Assembly (NCBI RefSeq): GCF_954871325.1
Contig: NC_088775.1
Location: 12,935,561 to 12,999,560 of the forward strand
Length of the DNA: 64,000 nt
Source of the DNA: Gordionus sp. m RMFG-2023
Taxonomy: Eukaryota; Nematomorpha; Gordioida; Chordodea; Parachordodidae
Direction: 5' to 3'
Shown: one piece after another, positions 38,401 to 46,944 of the stretch
How the letters are laid out: each line of letters begins with the position of its first letter
How positions within the stretch are numbered: the stretch's first letter is position 1
Notes under the pieces: model-generated
The model's input: the letters and a program-made list of their open reading frames with translations, nothing else
What the model was told of the DNA's origin: nothing
Database searches by the model: none
Program-made: the position numbers and the translations under genes

Positions 38401-40148
38401 TTGTTGGGTCAATATTTCAGGATGAAAATATTATAGCAACTATGCTCCATCCTTTTTTAAACTAGATTGGACATGGTTACAAATGGGTAAAAATTTTAAT
38501 AAAAATTTCTACAAAGATTGATTAATGAATTATCAAGGTCTTCAACTGATTGCAAACAATTAACCTGTGAAAAAAATATATTTAATATCCGATTTTCTTC
38601 AACCACCACAGCAATCTTGATCTTCAACAAATTTTAAATAATTTTTTTTAAATGAATTTCGAGATTCTAGTATTTTTAAAGAATATCCTGATATAAAATT
38701 GTTATTCATATAATATAATACCACAATCCCTTTCACCCCTATAGAAAAACTTTTACTGTAGCCTAAATGTCTTTAAACGAGGATGCCTTAATGACCAAAA
38801 TTTTTAATTGTACAAAAAAAACATTTTCCCCTTGTTTCTTTAGAATTTATAAATATATCAATTCATTAAAATTGAGTATAATATTTTAAAATTTAAGCCC
38901 ATCTCGGTTCTATTTTTTTTAAAAAAATTCGAACCGAGCTAGGATTTAGAGATTTCTAATTCAATTTGATTCCTATTCTCGCTAATTTTCTCAAATATGT
39001 CTAGAGAAACCTCTGAAAAGATTGATGACACTTCATCTAACTCATTTATAAGGTTGGTTTAGTAGCATTTAGAATTGCTGTCTTCCTGGAGATTTTTATT
39101 AATATTCATGAGATCTAAATATAAAAAAATTATTATCTAAATATTTATTAAAAACCTAAAAGCTAATTGTTAAATATATGAAATTTTATGCATTAAGATT
39201 AGTGGAAATGGGTCCTCGAATTAGTTTAAAACTAATAAAAATTGAAGATGGATTATGTCAGGGAAAGGTAATTTATCATCATTACATCAAGAAGTCTCCA
39301 GACGAATTGTCGAGATTAGAAGAAATTCATAGGAAAAAGCGGTATAACAATAAATTTTCTTAATTTATTATTCAGTTAATATTGTAAATGAACTCATATC
39401 GCTACTTGTTCTATTCACCCAAAATCGATCTAATATCATATCTTGGTTTAGGGTGAATACTGGTCTACAGTTGGTATGATTTAATTAAACTAATTTAAAT
39501 CGTAAATTAAAATCAATAATAAAATTACTTTATTATAATCTTATTTTTGCTTATAAGTATTTGGCTAAATTTTATTTGAAATTTCTAAAGAATTAATCCT
39601 GAAATATTTCACGGCTTTAATGCAATAATAAATGTATAACTTTTTCCAGGAAAAATATAAAAAACTATCTAAATATATAAAAAGCGTGTTTTAATTTTTT
39701 GAAAATTATAATCTTTGCCAACCCTAACTAAATCGATAAAATATTTGAAGATTGGTACAGCTTGAATATTAGATCACTTTATTATATATTTTTTTGTTTA
39801 TTCTCTCGATTTGAGCCGATTTTTAAAAACGGCTAACTCAATATTTTATCTGAAAAAATATTAAGGAAGCCTCAAGATTTTGCCCATGGGCATCTATTCG
39901 CGAAATCTCGTGGCTCAGACAATATTTCTCTAGTTAAAATATTGAAGGCCTTTTTAAAAAATAGGCTCAAATCGAACCGTTTAACAACACTATCCTTATA
40001 TAAAATAATTTCATTTAATTTTGGATGCAGGAAATTGAAATTGCTGAAAACGAACAATAAACTAAAACTCAAAAGAAAAATTGGTAGTAAAAAAAATTCG
40101 TCCTTTAACTCAGCCAAAAAACGCAAGAAAGAAATCGGAATACCTTAA
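23460..40148 (+). CDS. PPAN: Peter Pan/SSF1 (Brix domain) 60S ribosome assembly factor, split by a 14.7-kb intron
   Basis: Eight exons: 23,460-23,480; 23,522-23,698; 23,740-23,939; 23,977-24,100; 24,141-24,328; 24,369-24,479; 39,198-39,341; 40,031-40,148. They join in frame to 360 aa. Introns 1-5 are 37-41 nt, intron 6 is 14,718 nt and intron 7 is 689 nt, all GT...AG. The Brix domain is clear: APHVLIINRGHLPSRL, RVPHGPTLFFKL, FQNMIPSIDI, IKRCLLIRYD, IRHYAIKV and KKVPNMSDF. Next come VSESEIEIDGPENQIVLPQ and, across the giant intron, SAIR|LVEMGPRISLKLIKIEDG, which matches the continuous human and fly proteins without a gap. The tail is basic (KKRKKEIGIP). Known role: nucleolar partner of RRP15 in 27S pre-rRNA processing. 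The C-terminal tail is about 100 aa shorter than in human or fly. Exon 1 (MGKKRKK) is the least certain. Confidence 0.92.
25242..25570. repeat. 33-bp tandem satellite in the left arm of palindrome 1
   Basis: About nine units follow the form TCGACTAGAGGACGAATAG followed by TTTTATAAACTTAG. The first units are near identical; the later ones are longer, with CTTGAGGCGTCGAC-like inserts. A shorter inverted version is in the right arm (about 35,515-35,725). Related sequence also lies at 35,890-36,050 and 56,290-56,790. There is no spacer variation of CRISPR type. Confidence 0.85.
25659..28464 (-). mobile_element. hAT DNA transposon B, near-complete, inserted in the palindrome arm
   Basis: The element spans 25,667-28,456 (2,790 bp). 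It begins TAGGGCTGGGAACCAATA and ends TATTGGTCCCACCCCTA. CTTGATAG flanks it on both sides (25,659-25,666 and 28,457-28,464), a perfect 8-bp hAT duplication. The other arm of the palindrome carries the same flanks with a single CTTGATAG (read as CTATCAAG near 35,400), that is, an empty site. Both subterminal zones are dense in TATTGG/CCAATA hexamers (about 25,680-25,810 and 28,295-28,445). The minus strand encodes one long transposase. Confidence 0.95.
26189..28056 (-). CDS. hAT transposase of element B (BED finger, RNase-H core, hATC)
   Basis: Read leftwards, about 620 aa in two overlapping frames. The N-terminal part (28,056 to about 27,905) gives MNENQIELINIDND... and KIWEFY, the start of a BED finger. 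The finger continues in the next frame as AICNKCKKKL and LWTHLKSIHP (C-x-x-C, H-x-x-x-x-H), which then runs straight into the 500-codon frame 27,691-26,189. The change of frame falls in a run of A (about 27,903-27,909), so it is either one lost base or an assembly error. The core shows DIWSSPNKIPFMGITIHYID (first Asp), ITLDNASNN (second Asp), CFCHIIHL and RWNSTYQML. The C-terminus shows WWKLN...YPVLSKIARDYLAIP and SSSERAFSEGR, the hATC signature with the catalytic Glu. Known role: cut-and-paste transposition through hairpins on flanking DNA. It is the best preserved transposase in the window. Confidence 0.9.
28466..28795. repeat. GGCCCG-rich short repeat, left-arm copy
   Basis: A 330-bp element with GC-rich ends in an AT-rich centre. 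It starts GATCTGCATCGGGCCTAA, carries several CGGCCCG words and finishes with CCCGTTCGGGCCGGGCC. It is itself partly inverted-repeat. The inverted copy in the other arm is at 35,068-35,400. Weaker relatives with GGGCTGGGCC/GGCCAGGCCC lie in THUMPD1 intron 1 (41,450-41,715). It looks like a non-autonomous DNA transposon. Confidence 0.7.
28946..30052. mobile_element. Long-TIR element (CAGGGTTGCA ends), left-arm copy
   Basis: It begins CAGGGTTGCACTTGCATG and ends CATGCAACCCTG. The inverted similarity continues inward for about 115 bp (TGTGTTTTATTTGGTGATAT, AAGTGGTATAAT, ATGAAGTTTTTAAAAAA). The minus strand holds a short helix-turn-helix-like frame (29,606-29,412, MERIKIKDIAKHIDTSIASV). Four tandem copies of ATTAGATAAAAAGGAATT-type 21-mers sit at about 29,733-29,815, against a single one in the other arm's copy. 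No matching target duplication was seen (flanks TTATTATA and TGAAAATC). The superfamily is unknown; the end motif is hAT-like, the long TIR less so. Confidence 0.75.
30851..32071 (-). pseudogene. hAT transposase C, left-arm copy
   Basis: Minus-strand fragments from the centre outward: HFHEKYKTSLYSHRCLAHII and VTRWNSKYLM (32,071-31,748, hAT core with C-x-x-H and R-W-N), then FSNYVSTMLDPKTKMKYMLH (31,431-31,147), then NILDWWAKNSDFYLTLSLIA and SSVPSERAFSKAVDFL (31,159-30,851, hATC). The pieces are separated by frame changes, stops and possible introns, so it is broken. It differs clearly in sequence from transposase B. The outer half (hATC) exists only in this arm; the other arm lost it. Confidence 0.85.
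32015..32692. other. Unique spacer at the centre of palindrome 1
   Basis: This is the 678 bp that has no inverted partner. Its right end encodes the upstream part of transposase C on the plus strand (HYIDKKWKMESCLLDLIQL near 32,512 and ISITHDNAPNIVNAAEKM up to the arm). Its left end encodes an unrelated minus-strand extension (MAVSTDFKNGETKFLAEYP), so the left copy has lost the normal upstream part. The middle is AT-rich. Confidence 0.75.
32505..33195 (+). pseudogene. hAT transposase C, right-arm copy (truncated)
   Basis: Plus-strand fragments HYIDKKWKMESC, LDEFEIKDKIISITHDNAPN (second catalytic Asp in THDNA), SHRCLAHIINLIV, VVTRWNPKYLM, and after an intron-like gap a stretch to about 33,180 ending near TSDTTTV. 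Beyond this the sequence jumps to the outer arm: about 780 bp, including the hATC domain present in the left copy, is missing. Stops are present in the upstream portion. It is a non-functional relic, head-to-head with the left-arm copy. Confidence 0.85.
33846..34914. mobile_element. Long-TIR element (CAGGGTTGCA ends), right-arm copy
   Basis: Inverted counterpart of the element at 28,946-30,052, 1,069 bp. It starts CAGGGTTGCATGTGTTTT and ends AAGTGCAACCCTG. The helix-turn-helix-like frame (34,253-34,447, MERMKIKNIAKHIDTSIASV) is preceded in the same strand by NCWNKEKIDIVIKLLS. Only one copy of the 21-bp unit is present, so the fourfold array in the left arm arose after the duplication, or shrank here. 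Confidence 0.75.
35068..35400. repeat. GGCCCG-rich short repeat, right-arm copy
   Basis: Reverse complement of the 28,466-28,795 copy, with CCCGAACGGGCATGGGGTCG, GGGCCGGGCCGGGTCGGC and the end GGCCCGATGCAGATC. It continues directly into the intact CTATCAAG site that hAT B used in the other arm. Confidence 0.7.
35838..36235. repeat. CGACTCGAGT-rich satellite between the two palindromes
   Basis: Contains CGTCCTCTAATCGACTCACTAG, CGACTTAAGTCGACTTGAC and ACTCGAGTTCACGACTTGAG-type words related to the satellite at the ends of palindrome 1, then AT-rich sequence. It is probably a degraded further copy of the palindrome-1 terminal repeat. Confidence 0.5.
36236..38803. repeat. Palindrome 2: second inverted hAT duplication in the same intron
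   Basis: The left arm 36,236-37,222 and the right arm 37,756-38,803 are reverse complements around a unique 533-bp spacer. Matching blocks include ATATCAGGATATTCTTTAAAA / TTTTAAAGAATATCCTGATAT, CATAGTTGTTAGAATATTTT with its partner near 38,425, and CACAACATTGATGATT / AATCATCAATGTTGTG at the inner edge. The arms are more diverged than in palindrome 1 (many small differences by eye), so this duplication is older. The transposase pieces are of a third hAT type. Confidence 0.85.
36240..37222 (-). pseudogene. hAT transposase D, left-arm copy
   Basis: On the minus strand the outer end encodes HSSIPVEKLFSGAKNVFKDK (near 36,325-36,260), a clear hATC motif. The inner end encodes a CxxH-type core segment (near 37,210-37,150, the partner of CASHTLNLVATVDA in the other arm). 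Stops interrupt it, and the N-terminal part is absent because it lies in the unique spacer and belongs to the right copy. Confidence 0.75.
37425..38830 (+). pseudogene. hAT transposase D, right-arm copy
   Basis: Plus-strand fragments in order: VTAHYIDPTSLERKNVELAC and MTGSHTYDIIAK (about 37,425-37,525), IEKDYCIQNKISKIITDNAK (about 37,537-37,600, with the second catalytic Asp in TDNAK), an intron-like gap, NHQCCASHTLNLVATVDANS (about 37,758-37,817), VYQIEELKTNKHEILLNTPR (about 38,270), and a hATC-like NTTIPFTPIEKLFTVA (about 38,710-38,755). There are several stops and frame changes. It is distinct from types A, B and C. Confidence 0.8.
39797..39993. repeat. Fold-back MITE in PPAN intron 7
   Basis: CGATTTGAGCCGATTTTTAAAA near the left end is answered by TTTTTAAAAAATAGGCTCAAATCG near the right, followed by TTTAACAACACT. 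A central segment reads TTCGCGAAATCTCGTGGCTC. Diverged relatives are at 14,290-14,372, 16,690-16,780 and 45,385-45,575. Confidence 0.65.
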
Positions 40149-40221
40149 TATATTTTTTTATTAATTATAAATAGTTTATTGATATCATTATAATCCACGT
40201 GTAACGAAATTTGTAAATAAA
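40149..40221. other. 73-bp convergent gap between PPAN and THUMPD1
   Basis: The stop codons of PPAN (+) and THUMPD1 (-) are 73 bp apart. The gap is A/T-rich and has AATAAA-like words on the minus strand (for example TCAATAAAC), so the 3' UTRs must be very short or overlap. Confidence 0.6.
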
Positions 40222-42738
40222 TCAACTATCATCAACTGTAGTCGTTTTTTTTAAAGTTTGATTAATGAAGTTTGAGTATTGTAGCATGTTGAATCTCTTG
40301 AACTTGAAAAAATTGTCAACAAACGACAGCCCGCATGTAGTGCATAACACTTCGACTAGAATAGAAATGTCAGGATTTTCTAGGTCGGCTTTATAATTGG
40401 GATTTTGTCGGTGAATCAACTTCGTAATTTCTCTGATTATGTCATCGCGATTTAAGCTATTGTTATTACGAATCTTAGGAAGTTAAACAAAAAAAATATT
40501 AATTTTTTAATGTAAGTTTTGATGGTTAATTGAATGAAAAGATAATATTTGAAGGGTCACCTAGTGTAAAATGTTATCAACAAATTCGACCTAGGGGGTT
40601 ATAAATGAAGAGAGAAATTTAATGTAAAAATTGCTATCAGTGCTTAAGAAAAAATTAAAAAATATTTTTTGGCCCAAAATTTTTAAGGATCACAAAATTT
40701 AAGAATTGTTTCAAATTTTTAAACAAATTTACGATTTCAATCATATGCAACAAAAAAGAATAAATTTAGGCAAAATTTTAATCAACATTTCTGTTAGAGC
40801 ATTTTCAAAAATATTTATTCCCTGATGTCACTTTAGAATTTTTTTTTTACTACACATATTATTGAAGGCCTTTTAAAAAATAAGAATCAGGATTGATGAC
40901 AAAATTATTTTATTTTGATCAAAAAATTACCTTTATGTTGATAAGGAAAGCATTGTTGGGTTTTAATTCCTCTGGAAAGTAGGTTGGGATGTAATGTTCC
41001 ACAGCTATAGCTATATCCTTCAAATAAGCTTTACAAGTGATTTCAACTGGTATAATTCTTTGTATGTATCTTGATTTAATGTTTTGATTTTGTCGAATAT
41101 CATCAAATATGTCATTTATTAATGTATATGGTTCTGGTAACTATTTTTTAAAAAAATTTAAGAATATTTTGATTAAAATACTTGTATACTAATGAAAATA
41201 CAATTTTTGCATTTCGTCTTTACATTTTGGAATCTTCTCTCTCTTTTGTTAGTCTCTTTAAGTGTATGAATTTCGTTATCGAATTCCTTTTCTATATCTA
41301 AGGGTTCATTCAGATTTTTGATATCCATTTTAGTGCACTAAATATGCAAATACATTTATAAGATATAATAGTTACTGGTTTATTAATTAATTTGATGTAT
41401 GTATTGTTTTTCATGTTGTTCTAATATTATATTTGGCAGATCAATGTATATACAAGGATCAGAAAACTGCAAGATTGGTCTAGATACATTGGCCAGACCA
41501 TATTTTAATTTTTTTAAATATACCGGGATGGGCCTAAAATAAATTTTTAAAATACCTGGGCTATGCTAATATTTTAAATCACCATCATTAGCTATATCAA
41601 TACAATATTTTTTTAAAAAATTTGGGCTGGGCCTTAAAATCCAGGATGAGTCAAAATAATTTTAAAATAAAATCAAGGCCAGGCCCAGCAAATGGTACCT
41701 ATGCAGGTCTCTAATAAAAATATTGGGAAAAACTTTTTTTATCTTTTTATAAAGCTATAAAAAATTATGAAAAAGATTTTTGACTATAAAAATTTTAATT
41801 TTTAAGACAATAAAGAAAAAAATTATAATTTAATAGTCCTAAATATTTTGGTATGAGGGGGAGGTGAACTTAGCCCCTTTTCATAATAAGCAATCAAAAG
41901 GCCCCTGTAGCTCTCCTCATACACTCACGATCCTTTTTCTTTAGATTTTAAAAGATATCTTACTAAAATACTAAATCTATAAATAAAATAGTAAATATAC
42001 ATATTATCTAATTATATAGATATAGAAAAAAATTAATATATAAAATGGTTATATATTAGCCAAAGAGTAGGGATAGATATAAGAATTGGCATTAGAAAAA
42101 AATAGATATTAAAAATGTCTTCCAAAAACCTTTAAAAATAAAATGCCAGGACTGGCCTGACTTTTTATAAAATAAAATAATTTGCACTTCCAAAATTAGG
42201 ATTTTTTTATTGGGCCTAGACAGGCTAGACAAACATTAACATGCCAGGCTTGTCCACTTGAGTAATAATATCTAAACAGTAGTTTTGCAAGGCTTTGCAG
42301 ATCTTGAAATTGTAGTAAAATTTGTAATTGCCCATTAAAACTTTCCAGTATTAAAATCTAGCCCAAAAATATATTTTATATAAGTCCAGCTTCACCACAA
42401 TAATTTTTTATAAAGAAATGGCATAAGTTTGCCTAATTACAATTTAAAACTTTGTCCCATAAAAATATCTTGAACAATGTATCATTCAAAAGCATTTTTC
42501 CTGGCCAAAACTTTATCAAGCTATAGTTGGTTTTCTTAAATTTAGCAATTACCATATTAAATTTGTAAAAATAATTTCATAATAACTACATTTGAATAAT
42601 TACCATTTCTTCACCATATAGTTTGTTGGCATGTTCATTCAATAAACTATAAGCATCTCTTATGCATTCCTTTTTTCTATTATTGTCAAAGGTAATAATA
42701 AAACCTTTCATATCTATGCTTAACGTTAATTGGCTCAT
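40222..42738 (-). CDS. THUMPD1: THUMP domain protein THUMPD1/Tan1-like, tRNA acetylation adaptor
   Basis: Four exons on the minus strand: 42,738-42,604; 41,337-41,182; 41,140-40,931; 40,473-40,222, all phase 0 and GT...AG, giving 250 aa. Introns are 1,266, 41 and 457 nt. Conserved blocks align without gaps to human THUMPD1 from memory: ECIRDAYSLLNEHANKLYGE, RERRFQNVKTKCKNCIFI, LPEPYTLINDIFDD, YIQRIIPVEITCKAYLKDI, RNNNSLNRDDIIREI and LENPDISILVEVLCTTCGLS. The last part is the THUMP fold. Known role: binds tRNA and works with NAT10/Kre33 in N4-acetylcytidine formation at position 12 of tRNA-Ser and tRNA-Leu. It lacks the long disordered ends of the human 353-aa protein. No damage seen. The first intron carries GGCC-rich repeats. 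Confidence 0.93.
41440..42260. repeat. GGGCC-rich MITE relics in THUMPD1 intron 1
   Basis: GGCCAGACCATATTTTAATT, GGGATGGGCCTAAAAT, TTGGGCTGGGCCTTAAAAT and GGCCAGGCCCAGCAAATGG lie in mixed orientation at 41,490-41,700. A second patch (GGACTGGCCTGA, TTGGGCCTAGACAGGC) is at 42,150-42,255. The style matches the GGCCCG-rich repeat of the palindrome arms. Confidence 0.5.
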
Positions 42739-43009
42739 ACTTTGATATATATGGAAAAGGATATTATAAATTAAATAATTTTCAATTGTGATTTATCCAA
42801 AATGTGGAATGATTAAAAAATATTTCTAGACACAAAAATATGATACCGAATAAATTAGAATACCCATCAATAAATGTCATCTTAGTATTATCCATTTATA
42901 TAAATTTTAATTGATTATATATTTTATTTGGGGTTGAATAAAATAAATTTATTAATAACTAGTCTCAAATTTAACTTCAATTTGTGACATCAAACCACTC
43001 TCCTGCAAT

Positions 43010-43650
43010 AAAGGAGGCTAGGGTTACGATAACCTATAACCTTATCAATTAGTGGTTTCATCTCGTCCAGATTGGCAAGCTCCCAAATAATAACTGATCA
43101 CCTGTCCTTGCCAGATGCCCTCCTTAACGAAGTCTATATCATATGGAAAGCCTCAATGGGGGATGAATACCACCAGCCTCCCATAAACAAAAGAATTGAG
43201 ATAATCCGATGATTGCAAGGTCCGTTGTTTACCTCTTTTCAGCCCTGCTACCTGAAGATCATGCCTTCTTAGCTTCCCTCAACCAAGGTTCTGGATATGA
43301 ATACTTGGACGCCATCCCCTTTAATCTTGACTTCAAATTTTCAAATAAAGAATTCAGTCTTAGCCATTCGCTTAAATGTGATAGCCTCAGTTTCATATAA
43401 GTGCCCCAAGTGCAAGAAGCCAGTAAGTCAAATTGGTCGTCGTTGCCATACATCTTTAGCAGTGTACGCTCAATCCGAAATAACAGATGTAATGATCTCA
43501 TAAAACGAGCTTTACAGTCCGCAAGCTTTCCTGCCACTTTAAAACCCCCAGGTCTCTTTACAGATGGGAGGTGACCTTGGGAGAAAGGCCGATTTCTATC
43601 GTGAGATTTCTCCTGCGTTGAGTCCGTCTCACCCTCCAAAATCAATAAGT
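43010..43650 (+). pseudogene. LINE-like retroelement ORF fragment with D-G-K-R-P-D-type block
   Basis: The patch is visibly richer in G+C than its surroundings. Plus-strand fragments in successive frames read LPDALLNEVYIIWKASMGDE, ASLNQGSGYEYLDAIPF, CPKCKKPVSQIGRRCHTSL, NDLIKRALQSASFPATLKPP and PWEKGRF...DFSCVESVSPSK. Their order matches the region downstream of the reverse transcriptase in a common class of invertebrate retroelement ORFs: small-residue A-x-G-A-W-L-x-A-x-P block, Cys-rich block, N-D-[LI]-[VI]-x-x-A-L, D-G-K-R-P-D-G, W-x-x-G-x-x-L-x-W-D. That part is probably a PD-(D/E)XK-like nuclease domain (inference). Frame shifts and stops break it. The long antisense frame (43,672-43,259) is its shadow. 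The exact LINE clade is not known. Confidence 0.6.
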
Positions 43651-44209
43651 ACATTTTAAAATACAAATACACAGAATTTTAAAACGAATAAATATGTGGA
43701 TATTCCTGGTGAGTATAAATTTGTATCAGACAACCTTAACATCCTTTGTAAGTCAGGGTATTAACCTAATTAAAAAGTTGGCAGAGCCTTCAGAACTAAA
43801 TCAGGAGAGCCAAAAGAAGGCGTCTATTTACATCAATGCATAGGAATTCATATTATAAAATCTAATTTCACATGCTTCATGGGTTCATTCCTCGAGGAGC
43901 CAGATTAATCTAGATTTCCTTCCCTTAATTATTTAGAATTTCCCCAAACATTCTTTCTCATATAATCCATTAATTATAAATGTAATAAATATATTTAATT
44001 TACACGAATATATAAATAGTTTTACAAATAGTTTGTAGTGATAATATTAATTATATTTTATGTGAGAGAAATATGCAAATAATTTTCTAGTTAGAAATAT
44101 CTTATGACATATATCATTTAAATCAATCATAGAAATATTTCGATATATTCAAGGTAATCACCTTTAATATTTTAATTTTCTCGATGCAAAACTTCTCATT
44201 AGAAATTGA

Positions 44210-44840
44210 ATGTCTATTAAAGAAAGTTTATAATATCCTTAATTATATTATATAATTTTTATATTATTAGCTCGTAAAAAACCAAATGTCAATTGCAACC
44301 ATAATAGGTTAGATGATGTGGCAAAATCTAGAAGGTTAAACAAGAAGTTAGAACTTTTGGAAAATGACAATTTCCAAGAAGATCCACATGCTAATGTAAT
44401 CATAAATAAAAAAGCTCCTAGATTTGATGAAACTAGCTCTAAAAGTTAATTAATACATATGTATAGATATAACATATTTAGGCAAGAAAAAGCGCAAAAC
44501 AAAAAATGACTGGAGGAGAGAAAAATATAAAAAAAGCTTAGCAGTATTATTGGAAGAAGTTTAAAATAAAAATTCTGCCTATGCATTTTATCAATTTTGT
44601 AAATAGCAAGTTGATCCTAGCAAAAATCCAAATTATTATTCAATTAAAGCAAAACCCCCTAAACTTCCACCAAGACATTTTTGTTCAGTGTGTGGAAATT
44701 TTTCAAATTATACATGTATACAATGTGAATTAAGATACTGCTCAATTAAATGCCAGCATGTTCATAAAGATACTAGGTATCAATATTTTATATAAAATGA
44801 TAATTGTTTTATTAATAGATGCTTAAAATGGATAGCTTAA
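44210..44840 (+). CDS. ZNHIT1: Zinc finger HIT protein 1 (SRCAP/SWR1 subunit)
   Basis: Five exons (44,210-44,225; 44,271-44,444; 44,482-44,558; 44,607-44,776; 44,819-44,840) with introns of 45, 37, 48 and 42 nt, all GT...AG, give 152 aa (human 154). RLNKKLELLENDNFQEDPHA is the hallmark N-terminal segment. GKKKRKTKND-type basic residues and KKSLAVLLEEQ follow. The HIT zinc finger is complete: FCSVCGNFSNYTC, QCELRYCSIKCQHVH and the terminal RCLKWIA. Known role: nuclear; part of the SRCAP/SWR1 remodeller that exchanges H2A for H2A.Z. The ATG at 44,210 gives MSIKETRKK after splicing, matching the human start in length. All zinc ligands are present. Confidence 0.95.
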
Positions 44841-45100
44841 TTTGGAATGCTTTAATCAATTTTGTTATTTTTTTTTCTTCATAAAATAATATATTTGTAA
44901 TAATATTCATGTCATTTATATAGAAATTATTTGTTTCTTGATAAATATTATAAATAAAATACATTAAACTTTTATCAAACGAGTTATTTCATGTCAAATC
45001 AATCAAAAACGTTTATTTTTATAGGACCCCTTAGGATTTAGGTAATAATATTTTTTCTGCCTTAGAAAGTAATGTATATACTAACTAATGTAACGTATAA

Positions 45101-46330
45101 CTAGACCTGGGCACTGATTAAAACATTGGTGATGGCATTTTATTCTAAAACTGTCTAATGGTAATATGCCAATTTTCATGCCAATGTTTATATCAGTATC
45201 AGTAAGTGGAAATGCCAAAATTTCTTAACTGGAGATTTTTTCTAGTATCTAATTTTTTGCATGAAGATGAAAAGTAATAACTTATTTAAAACAATTTTTG
45301 TCAAATAAAATATATATGAAATCTTACAATTATATGGTTAGGGTTACCAAGTATCAAGATTACTATTAGTCATGATAAATTGTTCCATTTGAGTCGGTTT
45401 TTAAAGATGGAACTTAATAGTTTAACCGTATATATATTGCCAATATATGTCCAAATCTTTATGCTACTTATGAGCAAAATCTTCAGGCTTGCATAATTTT
45501 TATGAGTATAAAATATTGAATCAACCATTTTTAAAAATTAGCTCAATTGGAGTGATTTTGCATCACTGGTTACTACTATAGAATTATTTAATTTTTTTAA
45601 TTAATAAAACCATATAAAATAGGAAAGTAACCATAACAAGACCTGTGCACTGATTAAAATATTCATAATGGCATTTTGTTTTACAACTATTGTCTATAAG
45701 GCACTGATTTTCAAGCCTATGTTTATATTATAGACATATTCAGGAATTTTCTAAAGATAGGTATAAGTTGTTTTTTCTCTATAAATTTTATTGGTATTTT
45801 TATATATATTATTTTTGGTTTTCTATTTTTTTTATAAAAATGTTTATAATTATGGCCATAATTTTTATATCTGAAATATAAGGTTAAAACAAATGATATC
45901 TTTATTTCAAATTCTTATATTTATATATATACTATCTTATAATTATTAGATTTAACTTCTATAAGTATTTAATTGACCTTTTAATTATAAATACGTTATG
46001 TTATTCAAATAATGTTTAATATTATAATCTTTGAAAATATAGCAATTATCATATGTAGATTCCCATAACTATACCTGTGCACTGATTAAACATTGGTGGT
46101 GACGTTTTGCTTATTTATATTGGTACCATGCCGATTTTCACAATGTTTATATCAGTATTAGCAAGGTGGCACACCAAAATTTCTTAACTGGCAATTTTTT
46201 TCATGAAAACTAAAAGTAATAACTTATTTAAAATAAAGTGACTAAGTATTACGGTTACTTACTACTGGGGTAGCAGTTAATTTTATTAATTAATGAAATC
46301 GAATAAAATATAAAGTTATAAATAAAAAGA
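45101..46330. repeat. Three diverged copies of an interspersed repeat
   Basis: Copies start near 45,101 (CTAGACCTGGGCACTGATTA), 45,636 (CAAGACCTGTGCACTGATTA) and 46,069 (TATACCTGTGCACTGATTAA). Each continues with a GGCATTTT/GACGTTTT block, a CCGATTTTCA-like block and TGTTTATATCAGTAT. Copies 1 and 3 share CCAAAATTTCTTAACTGG and AAAAGTAATAACTTATTTAA. Between copies 1 and 2 lies a relative of the fold-back MITE (45,385-45,575). The start GACCTG(G/T)GCA is hAT-like. Confidence 0.65.
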
Positions 46331-46944
46331 ATGTCTGTGAGTAAAATCTTCGAGCACTGTATTATAAAAGTTATTGCTGGATTTTAATTTTTAAATTAAA
46401 ATTAATGATAATAATTAGTTAATTAATTTTGAATACTTGTTTCTTAAGTTTATTTTAAATATGGTCTCCACTAATTTGCATAATTTAAATAAATCATAAA
46501 AACGTTTATAAATTATGATATATTTATATACCACTATTATTTATATCCTTTTGAAATTTATTTTCTTGAAACACTACCTCTATTTAGTTACAAGGTTGTC
46601 TAAATTAAAAAATTGTGAATAAGTTTAATTTAAATTAGCAAGTATACCAAAAATATTTTTGTTAATTAGGATAAAATGCTTAGATTCTCTACAGTAAGCC
46701 ACTCATATTAGCGTATTTACTGATCCTTTTTACAACTTTTCACCATTTTTCCACTCAAAACTTTGGCCTGGCCATTGTTTCGACTTTTCAGAATATATAT
46801 TTTGATACCGTTATGTTCATGTGAACTATTGGTTATGCGCCGAAGGAATTTAACAACACAAATAATTCTAATAACTCATAACCCTAAAATATCACAAAAG
46901 GTCAAATAATTTTATTTGGAAATAAAGTATGTAAATAATATAAT

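Larger units (their letters stand above)
24480..39197 (+). other. PPAN: Giant transposon-filled intron 6 of PPAN
   Basis: The donor is CG|GTAAAT and the acceptor TTAAG|ATTAGTGG; splicing rebuilds an Arg codon and restores the conserved order of Peter Pan proteins. The 14,718-bp interval holds palindrome 1 (25,129-35,837), a nested hAT, two copies of a long-inverted-repeat element, palindrome 2 (36,236-38,803) and GTCGACTAGAGGACGAATAG-type satellites. No other host exon was seen inside. The first 650 bp and the last 400 bp are AT-rich. A minus-strand coding-like patch at about 38,960-39,080 (DEVSSIFSEVSLDIF) is unidentified. Confidence 0.85.

Noticed and set aside
43259-43672. 137-codon minus-strand open frame with good composition
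   Set aside because: The opposite strand gives a coherent LINE-like order of motifs; the minus frame is its antisense shadow.
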